This document shows, piece by piece, positions 1 to 10,997 of a stretch of 64,000 nt of DNA. Position 1 is the first letter of the stretch. Every line of letters starts with the position of its first letter. The translations under genes were made by a program, and so were the position numbers. The notes beneath the pieces are model-generated. The model worked only from the letters and a program-made list of their open reading frames with translations. It was not told where the DNA came from and searched no databases. The DNA comes from CAVRCA01 sp963719345 (GTDB taxonomy: Bacteria; Pseudomonadota; Alphaproteobacteria; Acetobacterales; Acetobacteraceae), in assembly GCA_963719345.1 (NCBI GenBank), contig CAVRCA010000004.1, forward strand, positions 1 through 64,000, written 5' to 3'.

Positions 1-1
1 C

Positions 2-226
2 GAGTTCGCCGGCATCCACGTCGACCCGTCGGGGCGCATGATATCCGATGCCGAGTGGCGGTCGCAGCAGGCGGGCTTCCTGCCGACGGCGGAGGACGGC
101 GATTATCTCGCCAGCCTTATGCGCCCGGTGCGCGAACCCGGTCAGTATGCCGGCTGGATCGCATCGCCCAAAACCGGGATCGACGGCAAGCCGGGCGATT
201 TCGATTACGTCCGGATCGAGGAGTAG
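2..226 (+). CDS. boxB: Benzoyl-CoA 2,3-epoxidase subunit BoxB, C-terminal end (partial)
   Basis: Only the last 74 codons are present; the gene enters from the left edge in frame from base 2 and stops at 226. The tail matches what I remember of BoxB C-termini: a His-Val-Asp-Pro segment, a PTAED block, then the GWIASPKTGIDGKPGDFDYV ending. BoxB is the di-iron oxygenase that epoxidises benzoyl-CoA in aerobic benzoate degradation, working with the reductase BoxA. No partner gene is visible because the window starts here. The call rests on the tail alone; another ferritin-like oxygenase of the same family is possible. Confidence 0.55.
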   Translation, partial: EFAGIHVDPSGRMISDAEWRSQQAGFLPTAEDGDYLASLMRPVREPGQYAGWIASPKTGIDGKPGDFDYVRIEE

Positions 227-319
227 CGGACGGAATCCATCGATCGCTCACAGGGGACGATTACCGCCGGAGCGATCCCGCGGTGGCGTGACGATCGTCA
301 GGCCAGGGCGGAGGACAAG

Positions 320-409
320 TGGCGGAGGGAGTGGGATTCGAACCCACGGTACGCTTTCACGCACACACGCTTTCCAAGCGTGCGCCTTAAGCCGCTCGGC
401 CATCCCTCC
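320..409 (-). tRNA. tRNA-Ser (anticodon GGA)
   Basis: Read on the minus strand, the 90-nt sequence folds as a class II tRNA. The acceptor stem GGAGGGA pairs with TCCCTCC, followed by discriminator G and an encoded CCA at 320-322. The T arm has GGTTCGAATCC, the anticodon loop is CTTGGAAAG, and a long variable arm is typical of serine tRNAs. The anticodon GGA reads UCC/UCU. It lies between the boxB-like gene and lepA. Confidence 0.96.
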
Positions 410-450
410 GCATGCGGAAAGCCGGTCCATTCAGCACCTGGGCCGCCAGC

Positions 451-478
451 AACATAGCAGCCGACCCGCTTCAGGCAA
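451..478 (-). promoter_or_regulatory. Possible sigma70-type promoter of tRNA-Ser
   Basis: On the minus strand a TTGCCT (473-478) is followed after 16 bases by TATGTT (451-456), about 40 nt upstream of the tRNA 5' end. The hexamers are close to consensus and stand out in GC-rich DNA. It is a pattern match only. Confidence 0.35.
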
Positions 479-500
479 CCGCGCCGTGAGGCAAGCCGGA

Positions 501-2306
<1,806 letters not shown>

Positions 2307-2378
2307 GCTATGCCTGGCAGCGCCGGGCGGTATAGCCGGCAGTTCACCGCGATCAGATAGGACAGACGCCGCCCGGTG

Positions 2379-2942
2379 TCAGCCGATGTCTGCCGGAAAG
2401 ACGTCGCGGAGGACCATGCCGGGAGGATCGAGCCGCACCGGACCGTCGTGAACGATACTTGTCAGGATATCGCCCTCCCCCGTCTCCCGCCGGTGGTGGA
2501 TGACCACCTTGTCTTCGATCTTGGCGATCAGGTAATGGCGGACCGAGGGAATCTTGAAGTAATCGATGAGCTTGACGCCGCTGTCCCGGTATCCCGTCGA
2601 GCGAGACCGAACCTCGACTACGACGACGGGATCATCGACGGTCACGGTGTCATAGGGGAGCTTCGGGCCGCAGCGAAGCATCGCGTCCGGTTCGTATATG
2701 GTCCGTTCATCCACGCGAACGGCGACACCGTCGGGTAGGGCGACGCAGGGCAACCCCAAGCGCTCGATCTCTTCGGTCATGCGGCGCACAAAAAGGTGCT
2801 TTACGATTGCGTGCCCGAGCCGCTCGGGAGCCATGGTGACGACTTCGCCGCCGGCAAGCTCGTAGTGGCAGCCCTCCGGCTGCTCCATCGCCCAGGCGAT
2901 GAATTCATCGGCATTCATACCTTTGGGAAGCGGCTCGGCCAT
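2379..2942 (-). CDS. Uma2 family endonuclease (DUF820)
   Basis: The 187-residue protein has the Uma2/DUF820 pattern: an N-terminal MNADEFIAW helix, YELAGGEVV, a central YEPDAML with its acidic residue, then VVVEVRSRSTGYRD with the E-V-x-S/R core of a PD-(D/E)XK fold, and YFKIPSVRHYLI. The family is structurally nuclease-like, is abundant in cyanobacteria and scattered in other bacteria, and its physiological role is unsettled. It has no obvious functional partner here, sitting between lepA and pheT on the same strand. The fold assignment is good; the activity is inferred. Confidence 0.85.
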   Translation of the reverse strand: MAEPLPKGMNADEFIAWAMEQPEGCHYELAGGEVVTMAPERLGHAIVKHLFVRRMTEEIERLGLPCVALPDGVAVRVDERTIYEPDAMLRCGPKLPYDTVTVDDPVVVVEVRSRSTGYRDSGVKLIDYFKIPSVRHYLIAKIEDKVVIHHRRETGEGDILTSIVHDGPVRLDPPGMVLRDVFPADIG

Positions 2943-2980
2943 ACGCGAACAGTAGTGCCGAATCCATGGATTGTCAGTCG

Positions 2981-5438
2981 CTATCGCAGCACCCCTCCGG
3001 TCGCCTTCGCCACCGCCGCGACCACCTTGCCGCTCGCCGCTTCGATCTCGGCCTCGCTCAGCGTGCGGTCGCGCGGCTGGAACGTGACCTCGATGCCGAG
3101 CGACTTGCGCCCCTCCGGCAGCGGGTCACCCTGGTAGACGTCGAACAGCGTCACCCCAGCAACAAGGTTGCGCTCCGCCCCGCGGGCCGCCCGCAACACG
3201 GCCTCCGCCGCAATCCCCGCATCGACGATGAAGGCAAAATCGCGCCGCACCGGCTGGTAGGGCGCGAGATCGGGCGCGGACTTGCGCCGCCGCTTCGGCT
3301 CCGGGATCGCATCGAGCATCAGGGCGAAAGCGACAGCCGGTCCGGGCAGGTCGAGCGCCGCCCTGAGCCTCGGATGCAGCTCGCCGAAATGGCCGAGCAC
3401 GGTTTTCGGGCCTTGCCGCACCGTTCCGGACCGGCCGGGATGGTAATAAGCCGGCGCGTCGGCGGTGACGGTCACCGCCTCCGGCGGCACGCCGAGGGCG
3501 GCGAGCGCGGCCCAAAAATCCGCCTTGGCATCCATCGCGTCCACCTCGCGGGCGGGCGCGATCCAGCTGCGCGGCGTCGCCCCGATGCGCAGGCCGGCCG
3601 CGACCGCGCCCTGAGAGTTCGGGGCATCCTCTCCGAAGGCCGGGCCGATCTCGAACAGGCCGAGATCCGAAAACCCCCGTGCGGCATTGCGGGCAGCGGC
3701 AAGGCCGAGGGTGGCGACCGGCGTCGGGCGAAGCTGGTCGAGGTCGGCGGCGATCGGGTTGGTCAGGCGCAGGCTCTCCGGTGCGGCGCCGAACAGCGTC
3801 GCCTGCTGCGCCGGCATGAAGCTGAAGGTGACACACTCGGCCAAGCCACGGGCGGCCAGGGTCCGGCGGACCAACGCGGTCCGTGCCTGCGCCGGCGTCA
3901 GCGTCGCGGCCGGCACCGCCGCCGCGCGCGGCAGCGAGACCGGCGGGATCGCGTCGAGGCCGCGCAAGCGCAGCACCTCCTCGATCAGGTCGCACTCGGG
4001 CTCGATGACAGTGCAGCCCTCGGCCGCCACACCGGCGACGGGCAGCTCCTGCGCCTGGTCCAGCGCGATCAGGGCCGCCACATCGTTGCGCCATGAGCGG
4101 CACGGCGACCGTCACCCGCTCCGCATCGCGCTCCCGGACCGCGAACCCGAGCCGCTCCAGCGCGGCAACCGCTTCCTCAGGCGGGACATCGGCGCCCCCG
4201 AGGCCGGCCAGCCGCGCGAAACGCATGGTCGCGTCCCGCTGCCAGGCCGGCTCGGCGCCGGCCGACCGCACCGCGCCGGCCTCGCCGCCGCACAGTTCCT
4301 GGATCAGGCGCGTCGCGGCTTCGGTCGCGTCGGGCATCACGGCGGGATCGATGCCGCGCTCGAAACGCTGGCGGGCGTCGGAGACGATCTGGTGCCGCCG
4401 TCCGGTCCGGGCGATGCGGACCGGGTCGAAGAGGGCGCATTCGACAAACACGCTGGTGGTCGCCTCGTCGCAGCCAGTGGCTTCGCCGCCGATCACTCCG
4501 GCGAGCGACTGCACCCCGGCCGCGTCGGCGATCACGCAATCCTCCGCCGTGGCAGTGTAGTCGCGCCCGTTCAGTGCCCGGAAACTCTCCCCGGCTCCGG
4601 GGCGGATCGTCAGCACCTCGCCCGTAACCTTGCCGGCATCGAACACGTGCAGCGGGCGGCCAAGGTCGAACGTGAAAAAGTTGGTTACGTCGACCAGCGC
4701 GTTGATCGGCCGCAGGCCGAGCGCGGTGAGCCGGTCCTGCAGCCATTTCGGGCTCGGCCCGTTGCGCACGCCCCGGATCGTGCGGCCGAGCACCCACGGA
4801 CACGCGTTGCGCCAAGCGATCTCCCAGCGCAGCCCGCCCTCGAACGCGGCCGGGACCGGGCCAGGCTGCCAGGCCCGCAGGGTGCCGATGCCGGCGGCGG
4901 CCAGGTCGCGCGCGATGCCGCGAATGGCCAGCGCGTCGCCTCGGTTGGGAGTGACCGCGATCTCCACCACCGGGTCATCGAGCCCCGCCCAGGCGGCGTA
5001 GGACACGCCGACCGGCGCATCCTCCGGCAGTTCGATGATCCCGCTGTGGTCCTCGCCGAGGCCGAGCTCGCGATAGGAGAGCAGCATCCCGGCGCTCTGC
5101 ACGCCGCGGATTTCGCCGACCTTCAGCGTGATGCCGGTGCCAGGAATGAAGCTGCCGGGAGGAGCGAACACCCCGACCAGGCCGGTGCGCGCGTTGGGCG
5201 CGCCGCACACCACCGACACCGGGCCGTCGCCCGCATCCACCTGGCAGGCCCGCAGCCGGTCCGCGTTCGGATGCGGTCTCGCCTCGATCACGCGGGCGAT
5301 GCGGAACGGCGCCAGCGTCGCCCCGCGATCCTCGACCGCTTCCACTTCGAGGCCGATATTGGTCAGCGTCTCGGTGATCCGGGCCAGCGGCGCATCGGTC
5401 TCGAGGTGGTCACGAAGCCAGGACAGCGAGAACTTCAT
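2981..5438 (-). CDS. pheT: Phenylalanine--tRNA ligase beta subunit (frameshifted as given)
   Basis: This is the large subunit of the alpha2-beta2 synthetase charging tRNA-Phe. The N-terminal part (MKFSLSWLRDHLETDAPLA, then the EMAP-like tRNA-binding domain and B3/B4) is read from 5438. It continues correctly only to about 4098, where a VPSWRNDV block should follow. The sequence has one extra C around 4097 that forces a shift; dropping it joins the rest (DLIEEVLRLRGLDAIPP, then the FDX-ACB domain) ending at 2981. The product would be about 818 residues, normal for PheT. It starts 3 bp downstream of the pheS stop, so the two are co-translated. Because this gene is essential, a sequence error is more likely than a real lesion. 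Confidence 0.93.
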
Positions 5439-5441
5439 CGT

Positions 5442-6509
5442 CTAGAGCCCCTCGTGCAGCGTCACGGGAGCCAGCGGGTCGAACCCGTAATGGCGCAGCC
5501 AGCGGATGTCGCTGTCGTAGAACGGCCGCAGGTCCGGGATGCCGTGCTTGAGCATCGTCACCCGCTCGACGCCCATGCCGAAGGCAAAGCCCTGCCAGTC
5601 GCGCGGGTCGAGGCCGCAATTGGCCAGCACGCGAGGGTGGACCATGCCGCTGCCGAGGATCTCCAGCCAGTCGCCGCCCGAGCCGATGTCGCCGGTCCTG
5701 CGGTTCCAGCCGATGTCGACCTCCATCGACGGCTCGGTGAACGGGAAGTAGCTGGCCCGGAAACGGACGGGCAGGGTGTCGATGCCGAAGAAGGCGCGCA
5801 GGAAATCGATCAGGCACCCCTTGAGATGGCCGAGCGTGCTGTCCCGGTCGATCACCAAGCCTTCGCATTGGTGGAACATCGGCGAGTGCGTCGCGTCGTG
5901 ATCGGCCCGATAGGTGCGACCGACGGCGATCACCCGGAACGGCGGCGGCTGCGTCAGCATGGTGCGGACCTGCACCGGAGAGGTGTGGGTGCGCAGCACG
6001 CGCGGCGGCGCGTTGCCGATCGGCGGCAGGTAGAACGTATCGTGATCGGCACGCGCCGGATGGTGGGCGGGGATGTTGAGCGCGCCGAAATTGTGCCAGT
6101 CGCTTTCGATGTCGGGTCCCTCGGCGACCGAAAAACCCATTGCGCCGAAGATGGCCGCGATCTCCTCCATGGTCCGGCTGATCGGGTGGATCAGTCCGGC
6201 GGGGGAAGGTCGCGGCGGCAGGGTGACGTCGAGCCGCTCGCCGGCCAACCGGGCGTCCAGTTCGGCCGCCTCCAGCGCCACCCGCCGCGTCTCGATCGCG
6301 GCGGTGAGCTCGTTCTTCAGTTGGTTGAGCGCCGCACCTCGTTCGCGCCGCTGCTCGGGAGAGGCGCGTCCGAGTTCCTTGAGCAGCCCGGTCAGCCGGC
6401 CGTTGCGTCCGAGCACGCCGACGCGCACGGCGTCCCACGCTCGCAGGTCCGCCGCCGCCTCCAGCGCCGCCTCGGTCTCGTTCTTCAGGTCCAGCAGGTC
6501 GTTTTGCAC
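5442..6509 (-). CDS. pheS: Phenylalanine--tRNA ligase alpha subunit
   Basis: This is the catalytic class II synthetase subunit, about 355 residues. An N-terminal coiled coil (about 1-100) is followed by the catalytic core with HPARADHDTFYL, the motif 2 region FRVIAVGRTYRADHDATHS and motif 3 GFAFGMGVERVTML near the C-terminus. I chose the GTG at 6507-6509 (V-Q-N-D-L-L-D). The open frame extends further upstream, but there it runs through a strong hairpin and across rplT in another frame. It is the third gene of rpmI-rplT-pheS-pheT. Confidence 0.95.
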   Translation of the reverse strand: MQNDLLDLKNETEAALEAAADLRAWDAVRVGVLGRNGRLTGLLKELGRASPEQRRERGAALNQLKNELTAAIETRRVALEAAELDARLAGERLDVTLPPRPSPAGLIHPISRTMEEIAAIFGAMGFSVAEGPDIESDWHNFGALNIPAHHPARADHDTFYLPPIGNAPPRVLRTHTSPVQVRTMLTQPPPFRVIAVGRTYRADHDATHSPMFHQCEGLVIDRDSTLGHLKGCLIDFLRAFFGIDTLPVRFRASYFPFTEPSMEVDIGWNRRTGDIGSGGDWLEILGSGMVHPRVLANCGLDPRDWQGFAFGMGVERVTMLKHGIPDLRPFYDSDIRWLRHYGFDPLAPVTLHEGL

Positions 6510-6525
6510 ATCGGTCTCACACGAA

Positions 6526-6554
6526 GAAGGGCCGCCCTGCGCGGGCAGCCCTTC
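6526..6554 (-). terminator. Strong hairpin between rplT and pheS (attenuator-like)
   Basis: A near-perfect inverted repeat sits in the 77-bp gap: arms GAAGGGCTGCCC and GGGCGGCCCTTC on the minus strand, 12 pairs with one G-U, and a 5-nt loop. No clear U-run follows, so it may be a leaky terminator, an attenuator or an mRNA-stability element that sets pheST levels below the ribosomal protein genes. Confidence 0.55.
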
Positions 6555-6586
6555 GCCTCGTTCGTCGGCCTTTGGAAAACCGAACG

Positions 6587-6979
6587 TCAGGCCAGGGCGG
6601 CCTCGGCGGCCGGGGCAGGCTCGGACGACAGCGCCGCCTGCGCCTGCCTGACGATCGCCGCGAAGCTGTCGGCGTCGTCGTAGGCGATGGCGGCCAGCAC
6701 CTTGCGGTCGATCTCGATGCCCGCCTTGTTCAGCCCGTCGATAAACCGCGAATAGGTCAGGCCGTGCTCGCGCACCGCGGCATTGATGCGCTGGATCCAC
6801 AATCCGCGGAAGTCGCGCTTCTTGTTGCGCCGGTCGCGGTAGGCGTATTGCAGCGACTTCTCAAGCCGCTCCAGCGCGATCCGGTAGTTCGTCGAGGAAC
6901 GGCCATAAAAGCCCTTCGACTGGGCGAGAACCTTCTTGTGGCGAGCGTGCGTGGTGACGCCGCGCTTGACCCGTGCCAT
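6587..6979 (-). CDS. rplT: 50S ribosomal protein L20
   Basis: This 130-residue protein starts MARVKRGVTTHARHKKVL and contains GFYGRSSTNYRIA, the RDRRNKKRDFRGLWIQRINAA block and the LNKAGIEIDRKVL segment of L20. L20 is an early assembly protein of the large ribosomal subunit. It carries a short Ala/Pro/Glu-rich C-terminal tail (about residues 118-130), common in alphaproteobacteria. It lies 11 bp downstream of rpmI. Confidence 0.98.
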   Translation of the reverse strand: MARVKRGVTTHARHKKVLAQSKGFYGRSSTNYRIALERLEKSLQYAYRDRRNKKRDFRGLWIQRINAAVREHGLTYSRFIDGLNKAGIEIDRKVLAAIAYDDADSFAAIVRQAQAALSSEPAPAAEAALA

Positions 6980-6990
6980 GCGCTATCTCC

Positions 6991-7194
6991 TTACCGCAGC
7001 CCGTAGGGCGCCCACTGTTTCACGGTCTTGCCGTCGGCCTCGGTCAGCACCTGCGAACCGCGGTTCGTGCGCTTCATCTTCTGCGACCGATTGATCAGGC
7101 CGTGCCGCTTCATGCCGGGGCCGGCCAGAACCTTGCCGGTCGCGGTGATCTTGAACCGCTTCTTGACCGACGACTTGGTCTTCATCTTGGGCAT
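6991..7194 (-). CDS. rpmI: 50S ribosomal protein L35
   Basis: The 67-residue product (MPKMKTKSSVKKRFKIT, then GLINRSQKMKR) is a typical L35. The ATG at 7192-7194 is preceded by an AAGGAG ribosome binding site with good spacing, so the longer open frame upstream is not coding. It is the first gene of the rpmI-rplT-pheST transcript; infC, often upstream in other bacteria, is not here. Confidence 0.97.
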   Translation of the reverse strand: MPKMKTKSSVKKRFKITATGKVLAGPGMKRHGLINRSQKMKRTNRGSQVLTEADGKTVKQWAPYGLR

Positions 7195-7299
7195 TTCGGG
7201 CTCCTTCTTCTCAGGCTCGTCCTTCTCCGCTATTCGGAACGGACGAGCGTCGCGGCCGGGCATGCCCATACCAGGCCCGGACGCGCGAACAGGGGCGCG

Positions 7300-7328
7300 G
7301 ATATAACGGGGGCGGGTCCACGATGCAA
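7300..7328 (-). promoter_or_regulatory. Probable promoter of the rpmI-rplT-pheST operon
   Basis: On the minus strand TTGCAT (7323-7328) and TATATC (7300-7305) are separated by 17 bases, a good sigma70 arrangement. It would give a leader of roughly 100 nt before rpmI. It also lies just upstream of the divergent dapF. No transcript data support it. Confidence 0.45.
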
Positions 7329-7373
7329 GGATGCCCCTTCCGCTGGCGCCGCCACCCACAGATATAGGCGAGG

Positions 7374-8204
7374 ATGCTGGCACGCTTCACAAAGATGCAC
7401 GGCTGCGGCAACGACTTCGTCGTGTTCGACGAGCGCGCCGCCCCGCTCAACCTGAGCCAACGTACCGCCGCCGCCATCGCAAATCGTCGGACGGGAGTGG
7501 GCTGCGATCAACTCATCACCATCGAGGAGCCGCCCAGCGGTTCCGAGGCGGACGCCTTCATGCGCATCCGCAACCCCGATGGCGGCGAGGCCGGTGCCTG
7601 CGGCAACGCCACGCGCTGCGTCGTCGATCTCCTGGCGCGTGAGACCGGGCGGCCGGCGCAAGTGATCCGGACCGTCGCCGGCGATCTTCCCTCGCGGCGG
7701 CTCGCGGATGGCCGGGTCGCGGTCGACATGGGACCGGCACGCCTGCACTGGCGCGACGTGCCGCTGTCACGGCCGATGGACACGCTGCATGTCGATCTCG
7801 GCACCCTGCCCGCGGCCGCCGCGATGAGCATGGGAAACCCGCATGCAACCTTGTTTGTGCCGGACATTTCGGAAATCCCCGTCGCGGCGCTCGGGCCGGG
7901 GCTGGAGCACCACACGCTGTTCCCCGAGCGCGCCAACATCGGCATCGCCCAGGTGCTCGCCCCGGACCGCATTCGCCTGCGGGTCTGGGAGCGCGGGGCC
8001 GGCTTGACCCTCGCCTGCGGTTCGGGCGCCTGTGCGGCCCTGGTCAATGCGCACCGGCGCGGTCTGACCGGCCGCCGCGCGGCCGTCGAGCTAGACGGGG
8101 GCACGCTCGAGATCGAGTGGCTTGCCGACGGGCACGTGCTGATGACCGGGCCGGTGGCGACCGCCTACACCGGGACAATCGATCTGGCGGCGCTGCCGTC
8201 ATGA
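7374..8204 (+). CDS. dapF: Diaminopimelate epimerase
   Basis: The 276-residue enzyme interconverts LL- and meso-diaminopimelate for lysine and peptidoglycan synthesis. Both catalytic cysteines are present: C76 in GACGNATRC and C215 in LACGSGAC. The N-terminus FTKMHGCGNDFVV is characteristic. It is cofactor-independent and cytoplasmic. The next gene, mtaB, overlaps its stop by 4 bp, so dapF-mtaB-ftsY looks like one operon. Confidence 0.97.
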   Translation: MLARFTKMHGCGNDFVVFDERAAPLNLSQRTAAAIANRRTGVGCDQLITIEEPPSGSEADAFMRIRNPDGGEAGACGNATRCVVDLLARETGRPAQVIRTVAGDLPSRRLADGRVAVDMGPARLHWRDVPLSRPMDTLHVDLGTLPAAAAMSMGNPHATLFVPDISEIPVAALGPGLEHHTLFPERANIGIAQVLAPDRIRLRVWERGAGLTLACGSGACAALVNAHRRGLTGRRAAVELDGGTLEIEWLADGHVLMTGPVATAYTGTIDLAALPS

Positions 8205-9430
8205 GCGCCGAAGTGCTCACCTTCGGCTGCCGCCTCAACGCCTACGAGAGCGAGGTGATCCGCAATCACGCGGCCGCGCTGACCGACACGGTGGTGGTGA
8301 ACACGTGTGCGGTGACCGCCGAGGCCGAGCGGCAGGCGCGCCAGGCGATCCGGCGCGTGCGCCGGGAGCGGCCGGACGCGCGCATCGTGGTCACCGGCTG
8401 CGCGGCGCAGATCGACCCCGGGAGATGGGCGTCGCTGCCGGGCGTGACCCGGGTGCTCGGCAACCGCGAAAAACTGCTGGCGGAGAGCTGGGGCGACGAC
8501 GCGCCCGGCGCCGTCTCCGACATCATGGCGGCACGCGAGACCGCGGCGCATCTGGTCACCGAGTTCGCCGGCCGGGCGCGCGCCTTTGTGCAAATCCAGC
8601 AGGGCTGCGATCACCGCTGCACCTTCTGCGTCATCCCGTTCGGTCGTGGCCCCAACCGCAGCGTACCGGTCGGCGTCGTCGTCGCCCAGGCTCGCGCCCT
8701 GATGGAGGGCGGCTATCGGGAACTGGTGCTGACCGGCGTGGACATCGCCAGCTACGGGGCCGACCTGCCCGGAAGCCCCTCTCTCGGCCAGCTCACAAGA
8801 CGATTGCTGGCGCTGGTGCCAGACCTGCCGCGCCTGCGCCTCTCCTCGCTCGATCCCGCCGCGATCGACGACGACCTTTGGCGACTGATCGCGGAGGAGC
8901 CCAGGCTGATGCCGCACCTGCATCTCTCCTTGCAGGCGGCAAACGACCTCGTCCTCAAGCGCATGCGGCGTCGGCACCTGCGGGGGGACGCCCTCGCCGT
9001 GATCCGGCGAGCGCGCGATCTGCGGCCGGGGATCGCCTTCGGCGCCGACCTGATCGCCGGGTTTCCCACCGAGACGGAGGCGATGTTCGGCGAGACGCTG
9101 GCCTTCATCGACGAGGCCATGCTGCAGTTCCTGCATGTTTTCCCTTATAGCGAGCGCCCGGGAACGCCGGCCGCCCGGATGCCGGCCGTGCCCGTCGGGG
9201 AGCGGCGCGAGCGCGCCGCCCGCCTGCGCGAGGCCGGCAGGCGCCAGGCCGCAGGTTTTTTTCGGACCCAGCGCGGGACCGTCGTCCAGGTCTTGGCGGA
9301 GACGGCGGAGACCGGCCACAGCGAGCATTTCGCGCCGGTCCGCCTGACCCGCCCGCTGCAGCCGGGGCAGATCGTGGCGGCAAGGGTGAAGGATGCCGAT
9401 GGCCTGACCATCCTGGCGGAGCCGGTCTGA
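8201..9430 (+). CDS. mtaB: tRNA t6A37 methylthiotransferase MtaB
   Basis: This radical-SAM enzyme converts t6A37 to ms2t6A37 in tRNA. The 409-residue protein has the N-terminal cluster-binding cysteines C10, C36 and C67, the radical SAM triad C136-x3-C140-x2-C143 (GCDHRCTFCVIP) and a short C-terminal TRAM-like region. The length and the GCRLNAYES N-terminus fit MtaB rather than MiaB or RimO. The ATG at 8201 overlaps the dapF stop (ATGA); the open frame upstream of it is not used. Confidence 0.92.
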   Translation: MSAEVLTFGCRLNAYESEVIRNHAAALTDTVVVNTCAVTAEAERQARQAIRRVRRERPDARIVVTGCAAQIDPGRWASLPGVTRVLGNREKLLAESWGDDAPGAVSDIMAARETAAHLVTEFAGRARAFVQIQQGCDHRCTFCVIPFGRGPNRSVPVGVVVAQARALMEGGYRELVLTGVDIASYGADLPGSPSLGQLTRRLLALVPDLPRLRLSSLDPAAIDDDLWRLIAEEPRLMPHLHLSLQAANDLVLKRMRRRHLRGDALAVIRRARDLRPGIAFGADLIAGFPTETEAMFGETLAFIDEAMLQFLHVFPYSERPGTPAARMPAVPVGERRERAARLREAGRRQAAGFFRTQRGTVVQVLAETAETGHSEHFAPVRLTRPLQPGQIVAARVKDADGLTILAEPV

Positions 9431-10350
9431 TGGCGCTTGGCGGGTTTTTCAACAAGCTCAAGCAGGGTCTGTCGCGCAGCACGCAAAAGCTGACCGAGAG
9501 CATCAGCACGGTTTTCGTCAAGCGACGGCTCGACGACGAGGCGCTTGAGGAATTGGAGGAGCTGCTGATCTCGGCCGATCTCGGCACCGCGGTGGCCGCC
9601 CGCGTCATCCAGGGTTTCCGCCGCAGCCGCTTCGGCACCGAGGTGACCGACGCCGAGATCAAGTCCGCGCTGGCCGACGAGGTGTCCGCGATCCTGGCGC
9701 CCGTGGCGCATCCGCTGGTGATCGATCGGACCCGCAAACCGCATGTGGTGCTGGTCGTCGGGGTCAACGGGACCGGCAAGACGACGACGATCGGCAAGCT
9801 GGCCCAGCTCTATCAGGAGCAGGAGCTGCGGCCGGTGCTGGTCGCCGGCGACACCTTCCGCGCTGCGGCGGTCGAGCAGTTGCAGATCTGGGGACAGCGG
9901 ACCGACGCGCCGGTGATCTCTGGGCCGCCGAACGCCGATGCCGCCGGCTTGGCGTTCGAGGCGCTGACGCGGGCGCAGGCCGAGGGCGCCGACGTGCTGC
10001 TGATCGACACCGCCGGCCGCCTGCACAACAAATCCGTGCTGATGGAGGAACTGCGCAAGATCATCCGCGTGTTGCGCAAGCATGATCCCGAGGCGCCACA
10101 CTCCATCCTGCTGGTACTCGACGCCACAACCGGCCAGAACGCGACGCAGCAGGTGCGCGTGTTCCGCGACATGGTCGAGATCACCGGATTGGTGGTGACC
10201 AAACTCGACGGCAGCGCGCGAGGCGGCATCGTCGTCGCCCTGGCCGAGGAGTTCGGCTTGCCCGTACACGCAGTCGGCGTCGGCGAGCAGGCCGGCGACC
10301 TGCGCCCGTTCGACGCCGGCGACTTTGCCCGCGGATTGGTAGGAACCTGA
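9430..10350 (+). CDS. ftsY: Signal recognition particle receptor FtsY
   Basis: This SRP-family GTPase docks SRP-ribosome complexes at the inner membrane. The 306-residue protein has an N-terminal helical domain (LDDEALEELEELLISADLG), the P-loop GVNGTGKTTT at 111-120, then GDTFRAAAVEQL, DTAGRLHNK, TKLDGSARGG and a GVGEQAGDLRPFDA end. It lacks the long acidic N-terminal A domain of E. coli FtsY, as is usual in alphaproteobacteria. Its ATG overlaps the mtaB stop (TGATG). Confidence 0.97.
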   Translation: MALGGFFNKLKQGLSRSTQKLTESISTVFVKRRLDDEALEELEELLISADLGTAVAARVIQGFRRSRFGTEVTDAEIKSALADEVSAILAPVAHPLVIDRTRKPHVVLVVGVNGTGKTTTIGKLAQLYQEQELRPVLVAGDTFRAAAVEQLQIWGQRTDAPVISGPPNADAAGLAFEALTRAQAEGADVLLIDTAGRLHNKSVLMEELRKIIRVLRKHDPEAPHSILLVLDATTGQNATQQVRVFRDMVEITGLVVTKLDGSARGGIVVALAEEFGLPVHAVGVGEQAGDLRPFDAGDFARGLVGT

Positions 10351-10351
10351 C

Positions 10352-10985
10352 ATGCTGCAACTGATCAGCGCCATGCCGAGCCCCTATGCCCGCAAGGTCC
10401 GCATCGCGCTGGCGGAAAAAAGCATTCCGTTCGAGTTGCGGACCGAGGTGCCCTGGGACAGCACGACCGAGACGCCGCGCTACAATCCGCTGGAGAAGCT
10501 GCCGGTGCTCCTGCTGGAGAACGGCGGATCGGTGTACGAGTCGCGGTTCATCCTCGAATACCTGGAAGCGAAGTATTCGGTGCCGCCGCTGTTGCCCGAC
10601 GACATCGACGGCAAGCTGGCCGCTCGGCACGTCGAGGTGTTGTGCGACGGCGTTTGTGATGCGTGCGTGTTGCTGTTCTGGGAGCGCCATCGCGCGCCGG
10701 AACACCAGAGCGCCGAATGGATCGCGCGTCAGCGGCGCAAGGTGGACGGAGGATTGCGGGCGATCGCGCAGCTTGCCGGGGAGCGCAGTTCGTCGCGGTG
10801 ATCGGTTCGGGCTCGCGGACATCGCAGTCGGCACCCTTCTTGGGTATCTCTCCGTCCGGTTTGCGGAACTGCCGTGGCGGACGACCTATCCGAACCTCGC
10901 CGTAATGAGCGAGCGGCTGGAACAGCGCGCCTCCTTCCGCGGTTCAGTCCCATATGCGCAGACGATCACCGACAAAGTCGTGTGA
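10352..10985 (+). pseudogene. Glutathione S-transferase family protein, frameshifted
   Basis: The first 145 or so residues form a thioredoxin-fold GST N-domain (SAMPSPYARKVRIALAEK, then KLPVLLLENGGSVYESRFI with the glutathione-binding E-S pair) and the start of the helical domain. After the ERSSSR end at 10801 the homologous sequence resumes in the next frame (GDRFGLADIAVGTLLGYL) and stops at 10985. One extra base near 10785-10795 explains this. The whole would be about 211 residues, normal for a GST. It starts 1 bp after ftsY. It could be a true pseudogene or a sequence error like others in this window. Confidence 0.8.
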
Positions 10986-10997
10986 CGGGCGCTGACG

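Noticed and set aside
3687..6683. 998-codon plus-strand open frame opposite pheT-pheS
   Set aside because: Antisense to well-supported pheT and pheS; long only because high GC makes stops rare.
6510..6800. Upstream extension of pheS by about 97 codons
   Set aside because: The extension overlaps rplT in another frame and runs through the 6526-6554 hairpin; the GTG at 6509 gives the normal N-terminus.
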